64,000 bases of DNA from Pelargonium nanum (GCA_036897485.1 JAYMTF010000025.1:1-64000); one strand, 5' to 3'. Counted from the first letter of the stretch, positions 1-12,690 are shown. The notes: generated by a model not told the origin, from the sequence alone. Numbers and translations: made by a program.

Positions 1-950
1 TTCGCTGACTTGAACACCGTCAAGTACCTAGCAATCATTGCTCCCATGGGCATCAAAGTGCCCCAACTCACAGCATTCAACACTCCATGAACCTGCAACC
101 AATTACAACAGTTCATTCAAATTCATGGACAGATCATACTATATATAGTTTTTCTAGTAATTTTTACAATTAAAGCAACAAAAGATCAACAAATTAGGTC
201 AATTCAACTTTAACCGACTTTAATTGGAGTAGAATTCAATGAATTGAATTATGTTAGGTAAGAAAATTGACTAGATTAATGAAGTAAGCCCTAAGCATAG
301 ATTGATTTGCTTACATTTCTCTTCTGGAGTCTGGATCCGGCGCTGCCTCCGGCCGCGGTGGTGGTTCCGGAGAGAAAATTCACAGTTCCGGTGGACGCCA
401 TGTTTGCTCCGGTAGTCGGATGCATACCGGGAACGCCGCTGCTGAGCGGACCTTCCTGCCAGACATGAGCCACGGAGGTCATGTTGCTAGGAAGCGCCAG
501 AGTCGCGAATACGATGATCTCGCTGTTGACAAAAGTGGCCGAGAGATCGGAAACCTCGAAGCTCAACGCGCCCTCCGCCAATTGGGTGCTATAGGAGTTC
601 ACCGGCGACGTGTAGGCGTGCATGACGCCGCTGGAGTTCTGGAAGGCCACGATGGCCTGAGATCCCACCATTCTGGCGCCGTCGGGGTTGATGGCCCACG
701 ACACCCACCGGGTGGCGGAGGCGCCGGTGTGGCGGAAGGCGATGTCGAGAGTGGAGGCGGACTGGTTGTAGGTCCAGTGGAGGAAGGAGCTGAGGACGGG
801 GAGGTCGTTGCAGGAGGCGAACACTCTGTTGCTGGTGAATCCGTAATTGAGACATGTTTGGGTTTGTGCAGAGATTGGAGATCCAACCAGAGATATGAAG
901 ATCAAGATTGTGTGAAGAAATAACAAAAAAGATTTACAATTAAGATCCAT
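1..950 (-). CDS. Cytochrome b561 and DOMON domain protein (CYBDOM), 5' part
   Basis: Exon 1 (950-315) encodes 212 residues: an N-terminal hydrophobic signal peptide (about residues 6-28), then a Cys-rich start (TCLNYGF...ASCNDLP) and a DOMON domain (about 45-165) with the [10 protein letters not shown] and HAYTSPV motifs. The intron is 314-93 (GTAAGC...GCAG). Exon 2 (92-1) continues in frame with [12 protein letters not shown] and [11 protein letters not shown], the start of the b561 transmembrane core including a His-containing helix. The rest lies left of the window, so the gene is partial only because of the window edge. Family knowledge: these are plasma-membrane ascorbate-reducible b-type cytochromes in which the apoplastic DOMON domain and the membrane b561 domain pass electrons across the membrane; many members are annotated as auxin-responsive. 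The exact paralogue cannot be fixed. The start ATG is the first in frame and directly precedes the signal peptide. Confidence 0.93.
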
Positions 951-1031
951 GTTGAGATTTTGATTTCTTGTTTTTTGAAAGTTGGCGAGTTGGGGTTTGT
1001 TTGTGTGAAAGAAATGGAAGTGGGTTTGGGT

Positions 1032-1041
1032 GTATATATAT
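1032..1041 (-). promoter_or_regulatory. Candidate TATA box of the CYBDOM gene
   Basis: A TATATATA run lies about 85 bases upstream of the CYBDOM start codon on the minus strand, a normal distance for a plant core promoter with a short leader. Inferred from position and motif only. Confidence 0.45.
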
Positions 1042-2869
1042 GGGTTGAAATGGAAGGTAGCGAGAAAGGTCTAAGAATTGTATTCAAAGATTTGAAATGT
1101 CTCTCTATTGGTTGGTTTGTTTTTGTGTTGAAGTCCAACAACTCCCACATGTTCACATACAGGCCCCTCTTTCTTCGCGCCTACACCAACATCCGAAGAA
1201 AATTGAACACAAGTACTGGGCACTAGTTGTAGTTGGTCTACTTTTCTAAGAATCTTAATGCGCTTAATTATTTGTTTAAGTAACACCTAAACATACCAAG
1301 TTCTTTGCACCTTTTGTGAAGTCAAGTGAAAATAAATTGCACTCTATAAGGAGGATAAACAAATAATTGAGGTATGTGATGATCTCATTCTCAGCTAATG
1401 GATGTAGTACCATACTACTCCAAGCATTTAATTATGTTATTAACATTGTTAACCACAAAACATTAATTGACAATTTTATCTTCTAAATATATATTTCAAA
1501 TTTTCAATATGTACCCTTAATCTTCAAATAAAAGTGGAGAGTAAAGCAAGTTGGAGCAAAAGAAGAAGAAAGTAATACAATAGCGTGTGGACTGGCTTAT
1601 ATTTCCAGTGTGGAAAGATCTTAGAATCCATGGAAAAGGTTCTGGAATATCATTTCTTTGCTTTGACCCCAATTATTTATTCTTTGATTTGGGTTGGTCC
1701 CTTTGCCGTGTTGTGTAGGTTCAGCTGCCTCAACTGTGCTAACCATCCTTTCCCGGCGCCGTTTCAACGGAACACCTTTCAATTACTTCTTATTTCAAAA
1801 TGATTTGTTTGGAAAATTATGGTCCTTGATAATGATTATGGATTTATTTTTGAGCTAAATGCGTTCAGACTTTTTGAATGTGTTTCAATTATAGAATTGG
1901 CAGTGGTGACACGGATTATTATCCGAATAATCAGCTCTAACCTGAAAGATGCTTAATTACAACATGTGATTTTCAGTTTGATTTTTTATAAATTAAATTA
2001 ATTAAGAAAAAGTATTAAATCACATGGCATCAGAAAAATGAAATAACAAAGCAATTAGGTGTTTATAAATATAAACCACCTATCACATGGGCTAGTCGGT
2101 TTCGCAGGTCGACGAAGACCATTATTAATGATTGCCAAATGCACTACTAATATAAAAATGATTATCCTTAATACAAACACGGAATAGATAATTAGGTACA
2201 AAAACACTTCCGTTAATGTCACAAAACACGACGTAGATCTAATATGTCTGTATCATCAATATTTAATTACTACTATAATTTTCACATCCTGTTACTTATA
2301 TATGTACGTACCTGTGCATATGTATAACTATGCAGATGAAGTGCCATGTAATTTAATGTAAACTTAGGCAGCTTTTGATTAGAAACTTTGGTTTTGGAAT
2401 GATGATTGTGTTTGGATTAAAATTCTTCATTTTCATTTTCAATCTCATTTTCTAACTCATTAATAATATGATTCATAATCTTTTATTCTACACTTTTCTT
2501 TCAAAGATTCATTGTTCGAATGTTCAATTGAGATATTTCTTCAATTTTAAGTATTTTTTTTTGGCAAAACATGATTATATGTTTAATAGTTCAAAATAAT
2601 GCATATTTAATGTTTATCTACTACTTAGTCACTGTTTGTGTCCTTGGAATATTTTGAATGTAATCAATCTAAATGCTTGAAGAAGACAAATGAGTTGAAC
2701 TACTCCTACCTCAGATATGAATGAAACTCAACCTTAAATAATATAAATGCACAAACATTGAGCAGAGAGATGAAAGTATAGGCCACCTACTTGTGTGGAC
2801 AATTACAGACAACAACACCACAAAGGGAACATCATAGAACATGTGATGTACATTGTATCTGTAGGCAAT
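1042..2869. other. Intergenic, no gene recognised
   Basis: AT-rich DNA upstream of the CYBDOM gene. Short open frames here (for example 1585-1803) show no family motif, splice partner or biased codon use. No structured repeat was recognised by eye. Confidence 0.6.
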
Positions 2870-3225
2870 CAATAACTTTGGTTCATTTGGCTAGCTAGGA
2901 ACGGTCTCGTCTTTCGGCATCAATTCCCGTCTTTGGAAGAGTCTATTCTTCGCATCCAAAGTTTTGTTCTATCTCTCATTCCCTGTATAGATAGCGCTTT
3001 TGATGTTAGTTTTGCTTTCGATGCTTGGGTGGCCGACCCTATCTCGTGTTTGGGATAGTCTCGGTGCACCCTATTTTTAAACTTTTATTTGAACCTTCGG
3101 GTTGGATGAATAAAAGGTACCGCTTGTCGACAAAAATTGATGATGCTGCTCTGCTCAATTGGGGGCTCAAACAAGTGTTGCTGTTTCATTTGGATACTTC
3201 ACCTAAGCTCTGCAAAAATTAGGTA
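2870..3225 (+). mobile_element. Worn 3' fragment of a LINE (non-LTR retrotransposon)
   Basis: Between 2886 and 3057 the plus strand reads WFIWLARNGLVFRHQFPSLE followed by a helical stretch and WVADPIS before a stop. The W-x2-W-x2-RN-x2-VF pattern is typical of the zinc-binding region downstream of reverse transcriptase in plant LINEs. After the stop a second frame (3025-3219) contains PSGWMN, weakly like the P-x2-GW linker that precedes the RNase H domain. No reverse transcriptase core, poly-A tail or target-site duplication was found, so this is a small dead remnant. It could instead come from a domesticated RNase H-like gene fragment. Confidence 0.45.
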
Positions 3226-4402
3226 GGCAATGCCTAAGGAGTCAAATTTGTCGTTTCTTTTGTTTTGTACTGGGCCTGGGCCTCCTATATTCAGCCCATT
3301 GTTGGAAGAGCCCACTGTTATCGTTAATTATCGCTAATTGCATATAATTGAGAGCTGTCTTTACTTTAGTTAAAATACTACTAGTTTTTCTTCTTCTTCT
3401 GAAGACTATTTAAAAAGCACCATAAAATTTTGAGTCAACTAAGTCAACCCTACTTTTCACAAGTTTGTACTCTAGTTTATGATAAAATACAAATTCGTGG
3501 AGGGAAAAATTCTACAATTAGATTGGTCTTCCAACATAAGGGTCAGCCTGATTTTGTCAACAAACCAGTACGTACCTTTCTACGTACGTAGAGAACGTAC
3601 CTCTATCGAAAAAGTCGAGAAAATGAAAAGTATGATTACCTAACAAGCCCAAAATAAAACCAATCCCTTTCCAAACAACTTGGAATTTCCTGTCTCTGAC
3701 CGTTTCGCAGTTTCGCAGTTTCAAATGAACTCAAATCACAAACACAAAGTAGACACAGATATCTGAGTAGCTAAGATCATTCGAACCAATCGAGCATTGA
3801 ACAAATAAAAATGGCTACAAATCTTGCTATATAGTCCAGTAAGTGAAAGAATCAGAATAAGTGGTAACTTATTCGCCGGGAACCCTAGGTGGGTATCCCT
3901 AAAATGTTCCAGACTAGTAAATCAAGAATAATTCTCCAATACAAATTGCGGAAAAAACAAATCCACCACTGATGGGGAGAGAAAAAAAAAAGAAACAAAA
4001 AACAAAGCCTGCCTTGACAAATTCCCTTTGCCAAGGACATTACATATAAAACTCGAAGGAAAAGGAAAAAAATAAATAAGAAAACCATAGTCTATATGTT
4101 TTTATGTATCGCCGCCTCACCAGGGATGCCTGATACACTTCTGACTATACCCGCAACCTGATTTTACATCTCACTCAAAAATACCAAAAACAGAACACCT
4201 AAAAATGGTAACTCAAAACTCAAGCCTTAACACAAAATCCCCTGTAACTTCTATCTCTAAGTTTGACGCTTTCAAAACAGGCACTCCAGTTAGCTCTAGA
4301 TAACCAAATTTCTTGTGAGATAAAACTAACCATGGAATGTGCGAAGTGCACAATTCACCAGATTATCTTCACCTATTTATCACGATATCCAAAACAATCT
4401 TC
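3226..4402. other. Intergenic DNA and 3' UTR of the RRM gene
   Basis: The right part (about 3850-4402) directly follows the stop of the minus-strand RRM gene and probably contains its 3' UTR; the poly-A site was not determined. A 12-base palindrome, CTACGTACGTAG, lies near 3581. No other gene was seen. Confidence 0.45.
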
Positions 4403-7400
4403 TTAAGCGGCAATTCCTGAATACAGAGAAAACAAGAACACATAAGCATCAGAAGGTATGTATTCATAAATACTTTCCAACAAAATAATAATAATTATTA
4501 TTATGAACAAACTTGCAATGAATGATACAAACAACATAGCGTAGATTAATCAAACATAAGTTGTTTAGGATGTAACTTGCCACTTAAACTCATGCTCACT
4601 CAACTTATCATCGCATGCTCTGAAGTTAAAACTCTTAGCAGGTAAATGACTTCCAAAAATAGAAGTAAGCTACTTATTTAAACAAATCCATCTTTGCTAC
4701 TTTTTTCAGCCACTGGATAAGATTCTATAGTTATGTCACCTTTTAAGAAATGAGGCTAAAGCAAAAGACTCTTTAAGACAGTATTATTCTTTCTCCATAA
4801 CTATGACCATCCTCCGGTAAAAGAAAAACTTCAAGATTGGTGTGACTCGAATCAGGAACTTAAATTTCTAATATCAAGACTAATGACTTCCATCCTCTAC
4901 TTCATATTACTATTTTTGCAGGACGTCATCAGGGATTCAGCTTTAATATCCTGGACGGTAGCCTGGGTCATGCAAAAAACAACAGTACAGGAAACATGCA
5001 AAAAACAGTAAACAAGAGCCTACTGTTCATTCAAGTGAAACATAGCCTGGAAGAACTAAACTAATCTATATACTAAAACCAATGCACCAGGGAAGATTAA
5101 TTAAAAACCTTTTGAGTGAATGTGTAAAGGTCATGTCAGTCAATTTGGTCTGAAGCACCATAAATTGTGTGTATATGGGATAGAGAGATAGATCATTATA
5201 CATTATACTCTACCAATGGTGAAATGATCACAAATATCATGCATTAATGGAGCATCATTCACAAGCAAAGGAACCCACCACCACTCATCAAAACCTTGAT
5301 GTATGGCTTCAGCTTTAGTCATCTATTCCTACAAAGACTACAATTATAGCATCTCCATCACTGTTCTAACTCAAGCTATGAAGCAAGGTGTAAAAATGTT
5401 AAAAAAATGTGCACATATATAATACACACATGTATATTAACCAAAAAATGCTACTTCATAATGACATTCCCAATAATCTAGTGATCCTACTAAAAGCGCC
5501 TTCCCAACCAAAGATCAATGCAATAAATATAAAACTGTTCAGGATGGGGCCAATTATACTAAAGAAAGAAGGCAAGAAGCGTTGAGAATCCATGAGAATA
5601 TGAGATCATCAACATTTGTTCCTAAACAGTCATGCTGTTGTGAGGGTAATTGTTGACCAGTCAATAGTCTAACTGACACGAGGGTGTTAATATGGGTTAA
5701 TAATAATGCAAAGTAACAACAGTACACAGTTTTCCTACTCATAAGAAGACAAGGAAGTCATTGATTATTACAAGATTAATTAGGGTAACAAATGACCAGT
5801 TAAGATGACATTGCTCCATTATAACACTTCAGAATGTCAACTATGAAAAGAATTGCAATGCAAAACTGAGTAACTTGATTCAAACAGAAAGCAGCGTAAC
5901 CACGCAAGATAACCCAAAAAGAACAAAGATTAAAGACCAAAAATCCTAGTATCAGAAAGATGGTTGACTTATCCTTAAATGAAAAAAGCAATATCCATTT
6001 CCAAGGCCTAAGAAAATGGGAAATGATACTTGGCTAAACTGAGTAAGAACAAGTATACATTGCTCATGCACACAGATACACAACCCTCAATAAACTATGT
6101 ATGTAATATACAAAGCCTTGACCCAAATTGAGCTGGGGGACAGACTATGAAATCTTTCTTTCAAAGCTTACTTTATTGGAGTGGTATTGGGGAGAAAAAT
6201 AGTTTGCTTTTATTTTCACTATGTAACCAATACATAGGTTTTGGAGCCTCTAAAGGGTAACAAGAGCATTCTGATTTGGAAATTTAGTTGAGAAGAAAAA
6301 AGCAGCTAGGGGATGTTAAACTCAGGAGTGTTAAGTGCAACAAATTTAATGAAAAGAAAAATCAGGAAAAAGGGAAACATATATGAGCTAAAGCTAGACC
6401 AGTCATCCCGGGAAATATGCGTCAAACACCCAAGAGCTCAACTAGACCCATCTGCTAGTAAATAGGAACCCATTAGCGTTTGTCAAAACTTCAGCACCTG
6501 GACCATGAGATTTGCAATATAAAGGGGGCCATCAATAACAAAACAAGCCCAACCATCATTCTTGTCTGGCATTTTGAATTATACATTTATAATCCAAAAC
6601 TAAGGGAAACACTGAATCAGCTATTCGTTTGTCTAATAGAAGTAATAGTTTGTCCAGTGACAACTATAGAATTAAGCTTTCACAGTTGCCCAAAGATAAA
6701 AACATATCTTTCATACTCAAAATGGTTATGTAAGAAACCATTCCACATCTTCTAAATGTAAGAGTGAAATATTGCATGAAGATATTAATTGAGGAGCTCT
6801 TACCTCTATTTGGCTGTCTTTTATTAACACTATAACCACCAATATAACCAGGAGGACTTTTTGCTGGGGCATCTGAAGCTGCATTGCCTAGTCCATAACC
6901 AATAGGACCGGGCCCTTCTCGCTCAGAGTTTGGTGATCGCCAGGTGGGGTCCTCATAAACTGAACCACCACCATAAAAGTCAGCAAAGGCACCATCATAG
7001 CCACCATTTGAGACAGAGTATGATGATGTCGGGGCCAAACCTGTACCACCATTCCTTCCATAACCTCCAGTTCCTAAACTGTAATTGTTATTTCCACCTC
7101 CTCCATAACCCAGATTGTTATTATTGATAGAAGCATTATTTCCTCCATCTTGAGTTGAAATTCCAGAAGTCCAATTTCCTGCATTATTACCAAAGGTGCT
7201 TCCACCAATGGTCCCACTTCCCGATCCCATGTAAGCACTGGAATTTGTAGAGTTAGAGCCATAATTAAGACCCCCATTTCCCCACAAATTACGAGTCATA
7301 GAACTGAAAAATGAGCTGTTTCCTCCATTGCCACCTTCATAACCTATAGGACTAGCATACCTATTTGAATTACCAATATAATAAGGGTTCACTCCCCGTC

Positions 7401-8556
7401 CATAGCTGAGATTACTATTGAAATTTGCACTACCCCCATAAGTTGGGCTCATCCCTGGCTCAAAATTCATGCCCATCCCAAAACCGGAACCAAATGGAGG
7501 AAACCCACTTCGGCCACCAGCAACTGGACTGAACCTACCATCCATCCTAAGTCCATATCCTCCAACGGCGCCTGGAGTGTATCCCTGAGTGTAGCCATTA
7601 AGAAAGCTATTGACCCTGCTCAGACCATAATTATAGCCACCAAGTGGGCTGCGAGTGGGACCTGGAGATAATTCTTTAGGAACAGCACGTTTGACCTCAA
7701 CCATTTTACCATTCAGTTCATGAAAAGTCTTAAGCAACACCTTGTCCACTGCTTCCTCTGAATCAAAAGTGATAAACCCAAAGCCTCTTGGCCTCTGGGT
7801 ATTGTGATCATACATAACCACCACATCTGTTATTGTTCCAAACTGGTCAAAATACTTCTTGAAGTCACTCTCGGTAACAGTAGATGCTAAACCTCCAACA
7901 AATATCTTTCTAGTGCGACCTGGGCCAGGAGACCCTTGGATGCTACTACTGCTTCTACTCAAAATGTTCTGATCATCCCTTGGAACAGCCTTTTTAGCCT
8001 CAACCTGAGGATAGAGACTTCAATGACAACCAAATTCATCTAGAAACAGCATAAACACATATACCAAGTATTTATAACTTAAGCTACTGAAAACTAGAAG
8101 TCGCAAGTAAAATCAATGTTGTAACTTGTAATAAACAAGAAAAAAGTTGCCTTTGGCTCATTTTGAAAAGGAGCTTAATTGGAAACCTCAAGGAAACCAA
8201 TTCATGCAATAAAGATTTGGGAATCAACGATAAGAATTTATAAGTTCATTATCTTCGGTGCAATTCAAAGGGAGAAGGAAACATAAAAAGAAGAAAAAGC
8301 AAGTTCATTCTTTTCAAGATTGAGATGAACTTACCATTCTACCATCAATGTTATGCTTCTCCTTAATCACTCTATCTGCAACAGCAGGATCAGAAAAAAC
8401 AACAAAACCAAAACCACGGGCACGACCCGCAGTCCGATCCTTCATAATCACTGCCTCCACAACCTCTCCAAAACTAGCAAAGTACTCCTTAAGCCTCTCT
8501 TCATTGGTATCCCATGATATTCCGCCAATGAATAACTTCCCATGATCAGATTGCAT
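4403..8556 (-). CDS. Two-RRM hnRNP-like RNA-binding protein
   Basis: Three coding exons: 8556-8335, 8004-6804 and 4416-4403, joined at GTAAGT/CAG, GTAAGA/CAG borders to give 478 residues. RRM1 (about residues 6-80) has RNP2 LFIGGI and RNP1 RGFGFVVF; its end, VEAKKAVPRDDQ, is restored across intron 1. RRM2 (about 105-182) has IFVGGL and RGFGFITF and ends VEVKRAVPKE. The remainder is a Gly/Asn/Ser/Tyr-rich low-complexity tail, as in plant hnRNP A/B-, Musashi- and RNP1-like proteins. The last exon adds only part of a Gly codon plus I-A-A and the stop, after a 2.4 kb intron; an N-R-G-I-A-A end is, as I recall, common in this plant family. The expected role is nuclear or cytoplasmic mRNA binding, with the tail mediating assembly; target RNAs cannot be inferred. 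Arabidopsis At3g07810-type proteins look closest from memory. Confidence 0.93.
4417..6803 (-). other. Long last intron of the RRM gene
   Basis: A 2.4 kb intron, GTAAGAG at its donor and TTCAG at its acceptor, separates the tail-encoding exon from the final four codons. It holds no recognisable gene, tRNA or transposon protein; short open frames inside it carry no motif. Confidence 0.7.
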
Positions 8557-9400
8557 TTTTTCTACATGAGAAGTAAATTCATCAACACAAAGTTCAAAAC
8601 TTTACAAATGCAAATCTCAGACAATTTAAAACAATAGCCAATCAGAACAGAGCACCCCATTGTGGATCCAATCCAAAAACACAATATCCATCAAAACCAA
8701 GCAAAAAAAAAATATAGCACCAATGAAATTGGATGCAAAACAACACTCTTTCAATGACTAGTAAAATCTAACCAAGCCAGCAGGGAGAATCAAATGCAGG
8801 TAGATAAAGATACAGTGAACAATAAAAACAATACCTTATTTGAAGAAACAATCACCCAAAATCAGCAATTTCCCTGTCAGATGCAGAAATAAATAAAACT
8901 GTGAATCAACTTAGAAACATCGGATCCTTGTAAGAACAATGAAATGACCCAAAATGAAGAACAACAGAGAACGACCCAGAAGCAAATTCAATTATATTAG
9001 ATCCAAAAAACATACCAATTCCAGAAAGATCAAGAGCCCGAATCCAGATTGTGAGCAAAACCGGATGGCGAATCTTGCAGAAGCTAAGATCTGAGAGGAG
9101 GCACGATGAAAATCCGAACAGAGGGCATGTTCATCCTCCTCTGTATGCCCCCACCCCTTCCCTCTTCTCTTCTCTCAATTGTGTCAATCAGATTTAATGC
9201 AAGAAAATATATATATTTTCTGGAGAGAAAATATTGCAAGTTTCTGAGAGAAACAGAAACAGAAAAGGTTTTTTTAATGTGATGTCTGGAAAGGAATATA
9301 TAGAGACTCTGAAAATGGGAGACGTTGATTTTCTCTCCTTTTATTTTTTTTAATATTTTAAACTTTATTTCGTTCAATTTGTTTTTCATTATCATACGAA
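8557..9400 (-). promoter_or_regulatory. Leader and promoter region of the RRM gene
   Basis: Upstream of the ATG the minus strand is A/T-rich, with a plausible leader splice donor (GGAATTG then GTATG) near 9013 and an acceptor-like CAG closer to the ATG. This suggests at least one 5' UTR intron. A pyrimidine/purine-rich block near 9150-9180 may mark the transcription start. Exact borders need transcript data. Confidence 0.4.
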
Positions 9401-10640
9401 AAATAAAATAAAAAGACAGGAATAAAAAAAAAAGGATTTTTATTTATCTGATAAAGAGGAAAGGATTGCTTGTCCTCTCCTTCATTCTTTTTATAGTTTT
9501 ATTGGGAAAATACCATTTGTACACACAACACATTCTTCTTGGGTCTGCGTCTCCAATGCATCTTCATGTTATTTCACTTCTCATCTTCCTGTGGGCCCCA
9601 CCCTATCTCACTTTCAATCACCCGCCGTCTGTTCCCTTGACTTTTTCTGTCATCACAATTTTCGTATCGTTGACTTTTTTGTGCCTGGCCCTTTTGAGTT
9701 TTGATGGATCAACAAAATGGTTCATGGGTTATATGGTTAGATTGGACCGATTTAGTAATTAAATGATGAGATTAGCTAATTTTATCTTATGCTGAGCAGC
9801 AGCCCTATCCACCATGATCTACACCTTCTATGCCAAAACTTAGCCCTTCTAGGGAATTGAAGAAATATGAGTTGTGGACCGCACATTTAAGGACACAAAT
9901 TCACATGTTATAAGCCGAACGGTTTATCGGGTTATCTATAAACCGCCCGTTTCTAAAGCAAACTTTGAAGCCTGGTTTAGAACCTCGGGGCGGTAAACAG
10001 GTTACGTTTATTTTTATGCAACCCCGCCAATAATGAATGTGCCAATGGGATAAATGGATAAAAATCCATTCAATAATTTTATTTTGTAGCATACTAACAG
10101 CTTACCCGTAAGATTTCAAGAACAATTGAGATTTTAAACCTTAGTTAATAATTAAAATTATTCATGAGAATAAAATAAAACATAAAAGGCCCAATATATC
10201 TTTCATTGATTGAGGCCCAACACAGCCCAGCCCACAATACATACTCCCTCTCCCAAAAATATATTTTGATAAAATCAAAATCAAAATGCTCCCACCCTTT
10301 TAAGATTGGCTGAACTAATATTTTGATATCATCTTCTTCTTTTTTTATAAAAATACTGCAATGTTTTTTTTACTTCAATTATATTTAGATCAATATTATT
10401 ATATAAATTTTTCCGATGAATACAAGGATCAAGTGACGTGGACAGTGGACATGCAATAGCTAATTTGAGAATATAATTTTGATAATTCTGAATTTTGGTA
10501 TTTCCCTCCCTCATTCTAAATCTAAAATCTTCCACAGCAAGCCACCAAAAAATGTCTCCTTCCCTCCATTTTTTCAAAACCATAAAGTCAAATAAATTTA
10601 AAAATTCACAATCGTTCTCCATACGCTATTAATTTACTAC
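9401..10640. other. Intergenic between RRM gene and TK1
   Basis: Divergent spacer between the minus-strand RRM gene and plus-strand TK1. It holds a GC-richer transposon-like patch (9905-10065, listed separately). A short Stowaway-like end (TACTCCCTCTCCCA) lies near 10243, but no matching second end was found. No gene seen. Confidence 0.5.
9905..10065. repeat. Probable non-autonomous transposon remnant
   Basis: A patch richer in G+C than its surroundings combines CGGTTTATCGGG, TAAACCGCCCGTTTCTA, GGCGGTAAACAGG and AACCCCGCC. The repeated CGGTTTA / TAAACCG words in both orientations resemble dispersed plant repeats of the hAT-MITE kind. Termini and a target-site duplication were not found, so the family is uncertain. 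Confidence 0.3.
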
Positions 10641-10663
10641 TATATATATATATATATATAATA
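10641..10663 (+). promoter_or_regulatory. (TA)n tract, candidate TATA element of TK1
   Basis: A run of ten TA dinucleotides plus ATA lies about 67-89 bases upstream of the TK1 ATG. It could serve as the TATA element and is also a likely length-variable microsatellite. Confidence 0.45.
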
Positions 10664-10729
10664 GCATCTGTATCATTCACTTATCATAACGACCCGCTCT
10701 ACTCCACTTAATTTCTCAATCTCCAATCC

Positions 10730-12161
10730 ATGCCAATGGCTGCTTCTTCTTTCACCTCATCTGCCGAGAACCCTCTTCGATCCCGTGCGTCCGGCGAGGT
10801 CCACGTCATCGTTGGTCCGATGTTCGCCGGCAAGACCACTGCTCTCCTTCGCCGGATCAAATCTGAAGAGATTAATGGAAGGCAAGTCTTAATTTGCACT
10901 TTTATTTTTTATGCTACTGTCCAATTCATGGCCATGGCTTGTTTGTATTCGTTTCTTCAGATTGGTGTTGATTTTTTTTAAAATTAATTAGTTGTTTTGT
11001 AATCGGAAGTTTGTGGATTTGTGTAGAAATGTGGCAATGATAAAATCAAGCAAAGATACAAGATATGCAATAGATTCAGTTGTGACCCATGATGGGGCAA
11101 AATTCCCTTGCTGGCCGTTGCCGGATCTGTTGTCTTTCAGTGAAAAATTTGGAGACGAAGCTTATAACAAGGTAATTTGAGAGTAGATGAACATTGATAT
11201 ATGGTGATTGTTCCATTTTATTTGATGGATGATATGGATTATATATTTCATGGTTGTTAGTAACAGAGATCTATATATTTCACAATAAAAAAAAATAGTG
11301 TATATTGAGAATGGCATTATGTGCTTGATAGATCTTAATTGGGAATCTGGGATTCCAGGTTTAATTGTACTGATCCTTTGAAGTAACTTGATGTTTATCC
11401 CCTTTGCTTTAGTCTCATTTCCAGCATAAAAATTGAAACTTTATTCAAAAATGATACTGATGAGATGTCAATGGAACAAAGTAGTAGTTTTGATTGATTT
11501 TTGTTTGGCAGATTGAGGGATTTAAAGTTAAATTGTGATGGAGCTTGTGTGTGAGAACTGACTTGTATGGTTCGATATTATTGCAACGAGTAATGACTCT
11601 AATTTGATTCATAATATGTGTGGATATTGGCAGCTTGATGTCATTGGTATCGATGAAGCCCAATTTTTCGGGGACCTTTATGATTTCTGCTGCAAGGCAG
11701 CAGACCGAGATGGAAAGACTGTAATTGTTGCAGGGCTCGATGGTGACTATCTGAGGTAGTTCTCGTTTCCCATTAAACCTTCTTCCTTCCACTTATATTT
11801 GCCCCAATTCTGTCATATATGTGTGCATTTTGGCATATCATTGCATTTGTTTTGATTGGAGGAGTGTACATCTTTTATTGGTAGGAGGAGTTTTGGGTCA
11901 GTGCTAGACATAATACCACTTGCTGATTCTGTTACCAAATTAACTGCCCGTTGCGAGCTTTGTGGGAAAAGAGCCTTCTTTACTTTGAGGAAGACACAAG
12001 AGACTGAGACAGAACTCATTGGTGGGAATGATGTTTACATGCCTGTCTGCCGTCAACACTATGTTGGTGGAGAAGTAGTCATTGCTGCAAAGAGTGTCTC
12101 GGAATCTCGTAAGGTTAAGGTTCAGGGCGACAATTGTCTCAAATTAGCTTCAGTAAACTAG
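10730..12161 (+). CDS. TK1: Thymidine kinase (TK1 type)
   Basis: Four exons (10730-10881, 11027-11171, 11634-11755, 11885-12161) give 231 residues. Motifs: P-loop GPMFAGKTT (residues 29-37); [14 protein letters not shown]; the Walker B / catalytic segment [11 protein letters not shown] (101-111) with the presumed catalytic Glu107; [19 protein letters not shown]; the zinc-binding CELCG and CRQH; and the thymidine-binding lasso region [13 protein letters not shown]. It phosphorylates thymidine to dTMP using ATP in the salvage pathway, usually in the cytosol; no strong transit peptide is visible. Intron 1 begins with GC rather than GT (AAG then GCAAGT), the only choice that keeps [12 protein letters not shown] in frame. 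Two close in-frame ATGs exist (10730, 10736); the first is used here. The closest match from memory is Arabidopsis TK1a (At3g07800). Confidence 0.96.
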
Positions 12162-12690
12162 TTGGGTTTGCAGTATTTTGCGCTCTATTATGTGTGTTCT
12201 GTCTGGTGTGTACATCACATCTTGATAATCCTATATGTGTATCCCTTCATGTTATTTGTATAGAAGAAACAGAATGAAATTATAGTAGTGAATTTGGAAA
12301 GCTATTGGAGTGAACAATACTAGAAAAAAAAAAGGAACATTCACTTTTAGCATTTCTCCATGCTGTATTCTTATATTCTGCAATATCAAACTTGTGAGTT
12401 AAGTTTGAATATGATCTATACCAGCAACAAGGATTGCATTTTCTGAATGCTATTGAATGTGACATTTGAAGCATTAACCCCAAAATAGCTTTACGGATAT
12501 AGCTAACACCAAAACTTATTGTTATGAAAAAATGCTATCAATTTCAATACTCATCCTTAAAACATGTTCATCAATTAGATGTCAAATTGACATGTCCAAC
12601 TTATTTTGCTACACATTATGTGAAGAGATGTTATAAGACCTATTATAAAGGAAACTTCATCTACTATAACACCATTACGGATAAATTTTT

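Noticed and set aside
420-923. 167-codon plus-strand frame opposite the CYBDOM exon
   Set aside because: Antisense shadow of a GC-rich coding exon; the minus-strand frame has a signal peptide, DOMON domain and matching exon 2.
10243-10265. Stowaway-like terminus TACTCCCTCTCCCA
   Set aside because: No complementary end within several hundred bases; a chance or solitary match.
10882-10990. Read-through of TK1 exon 1 into the intron as an alternative end
   Set aside because: It breaks the conserved [12 protein letters not shown] continuity and would remove the rest of the enzyme; the spliced model is clearly right.
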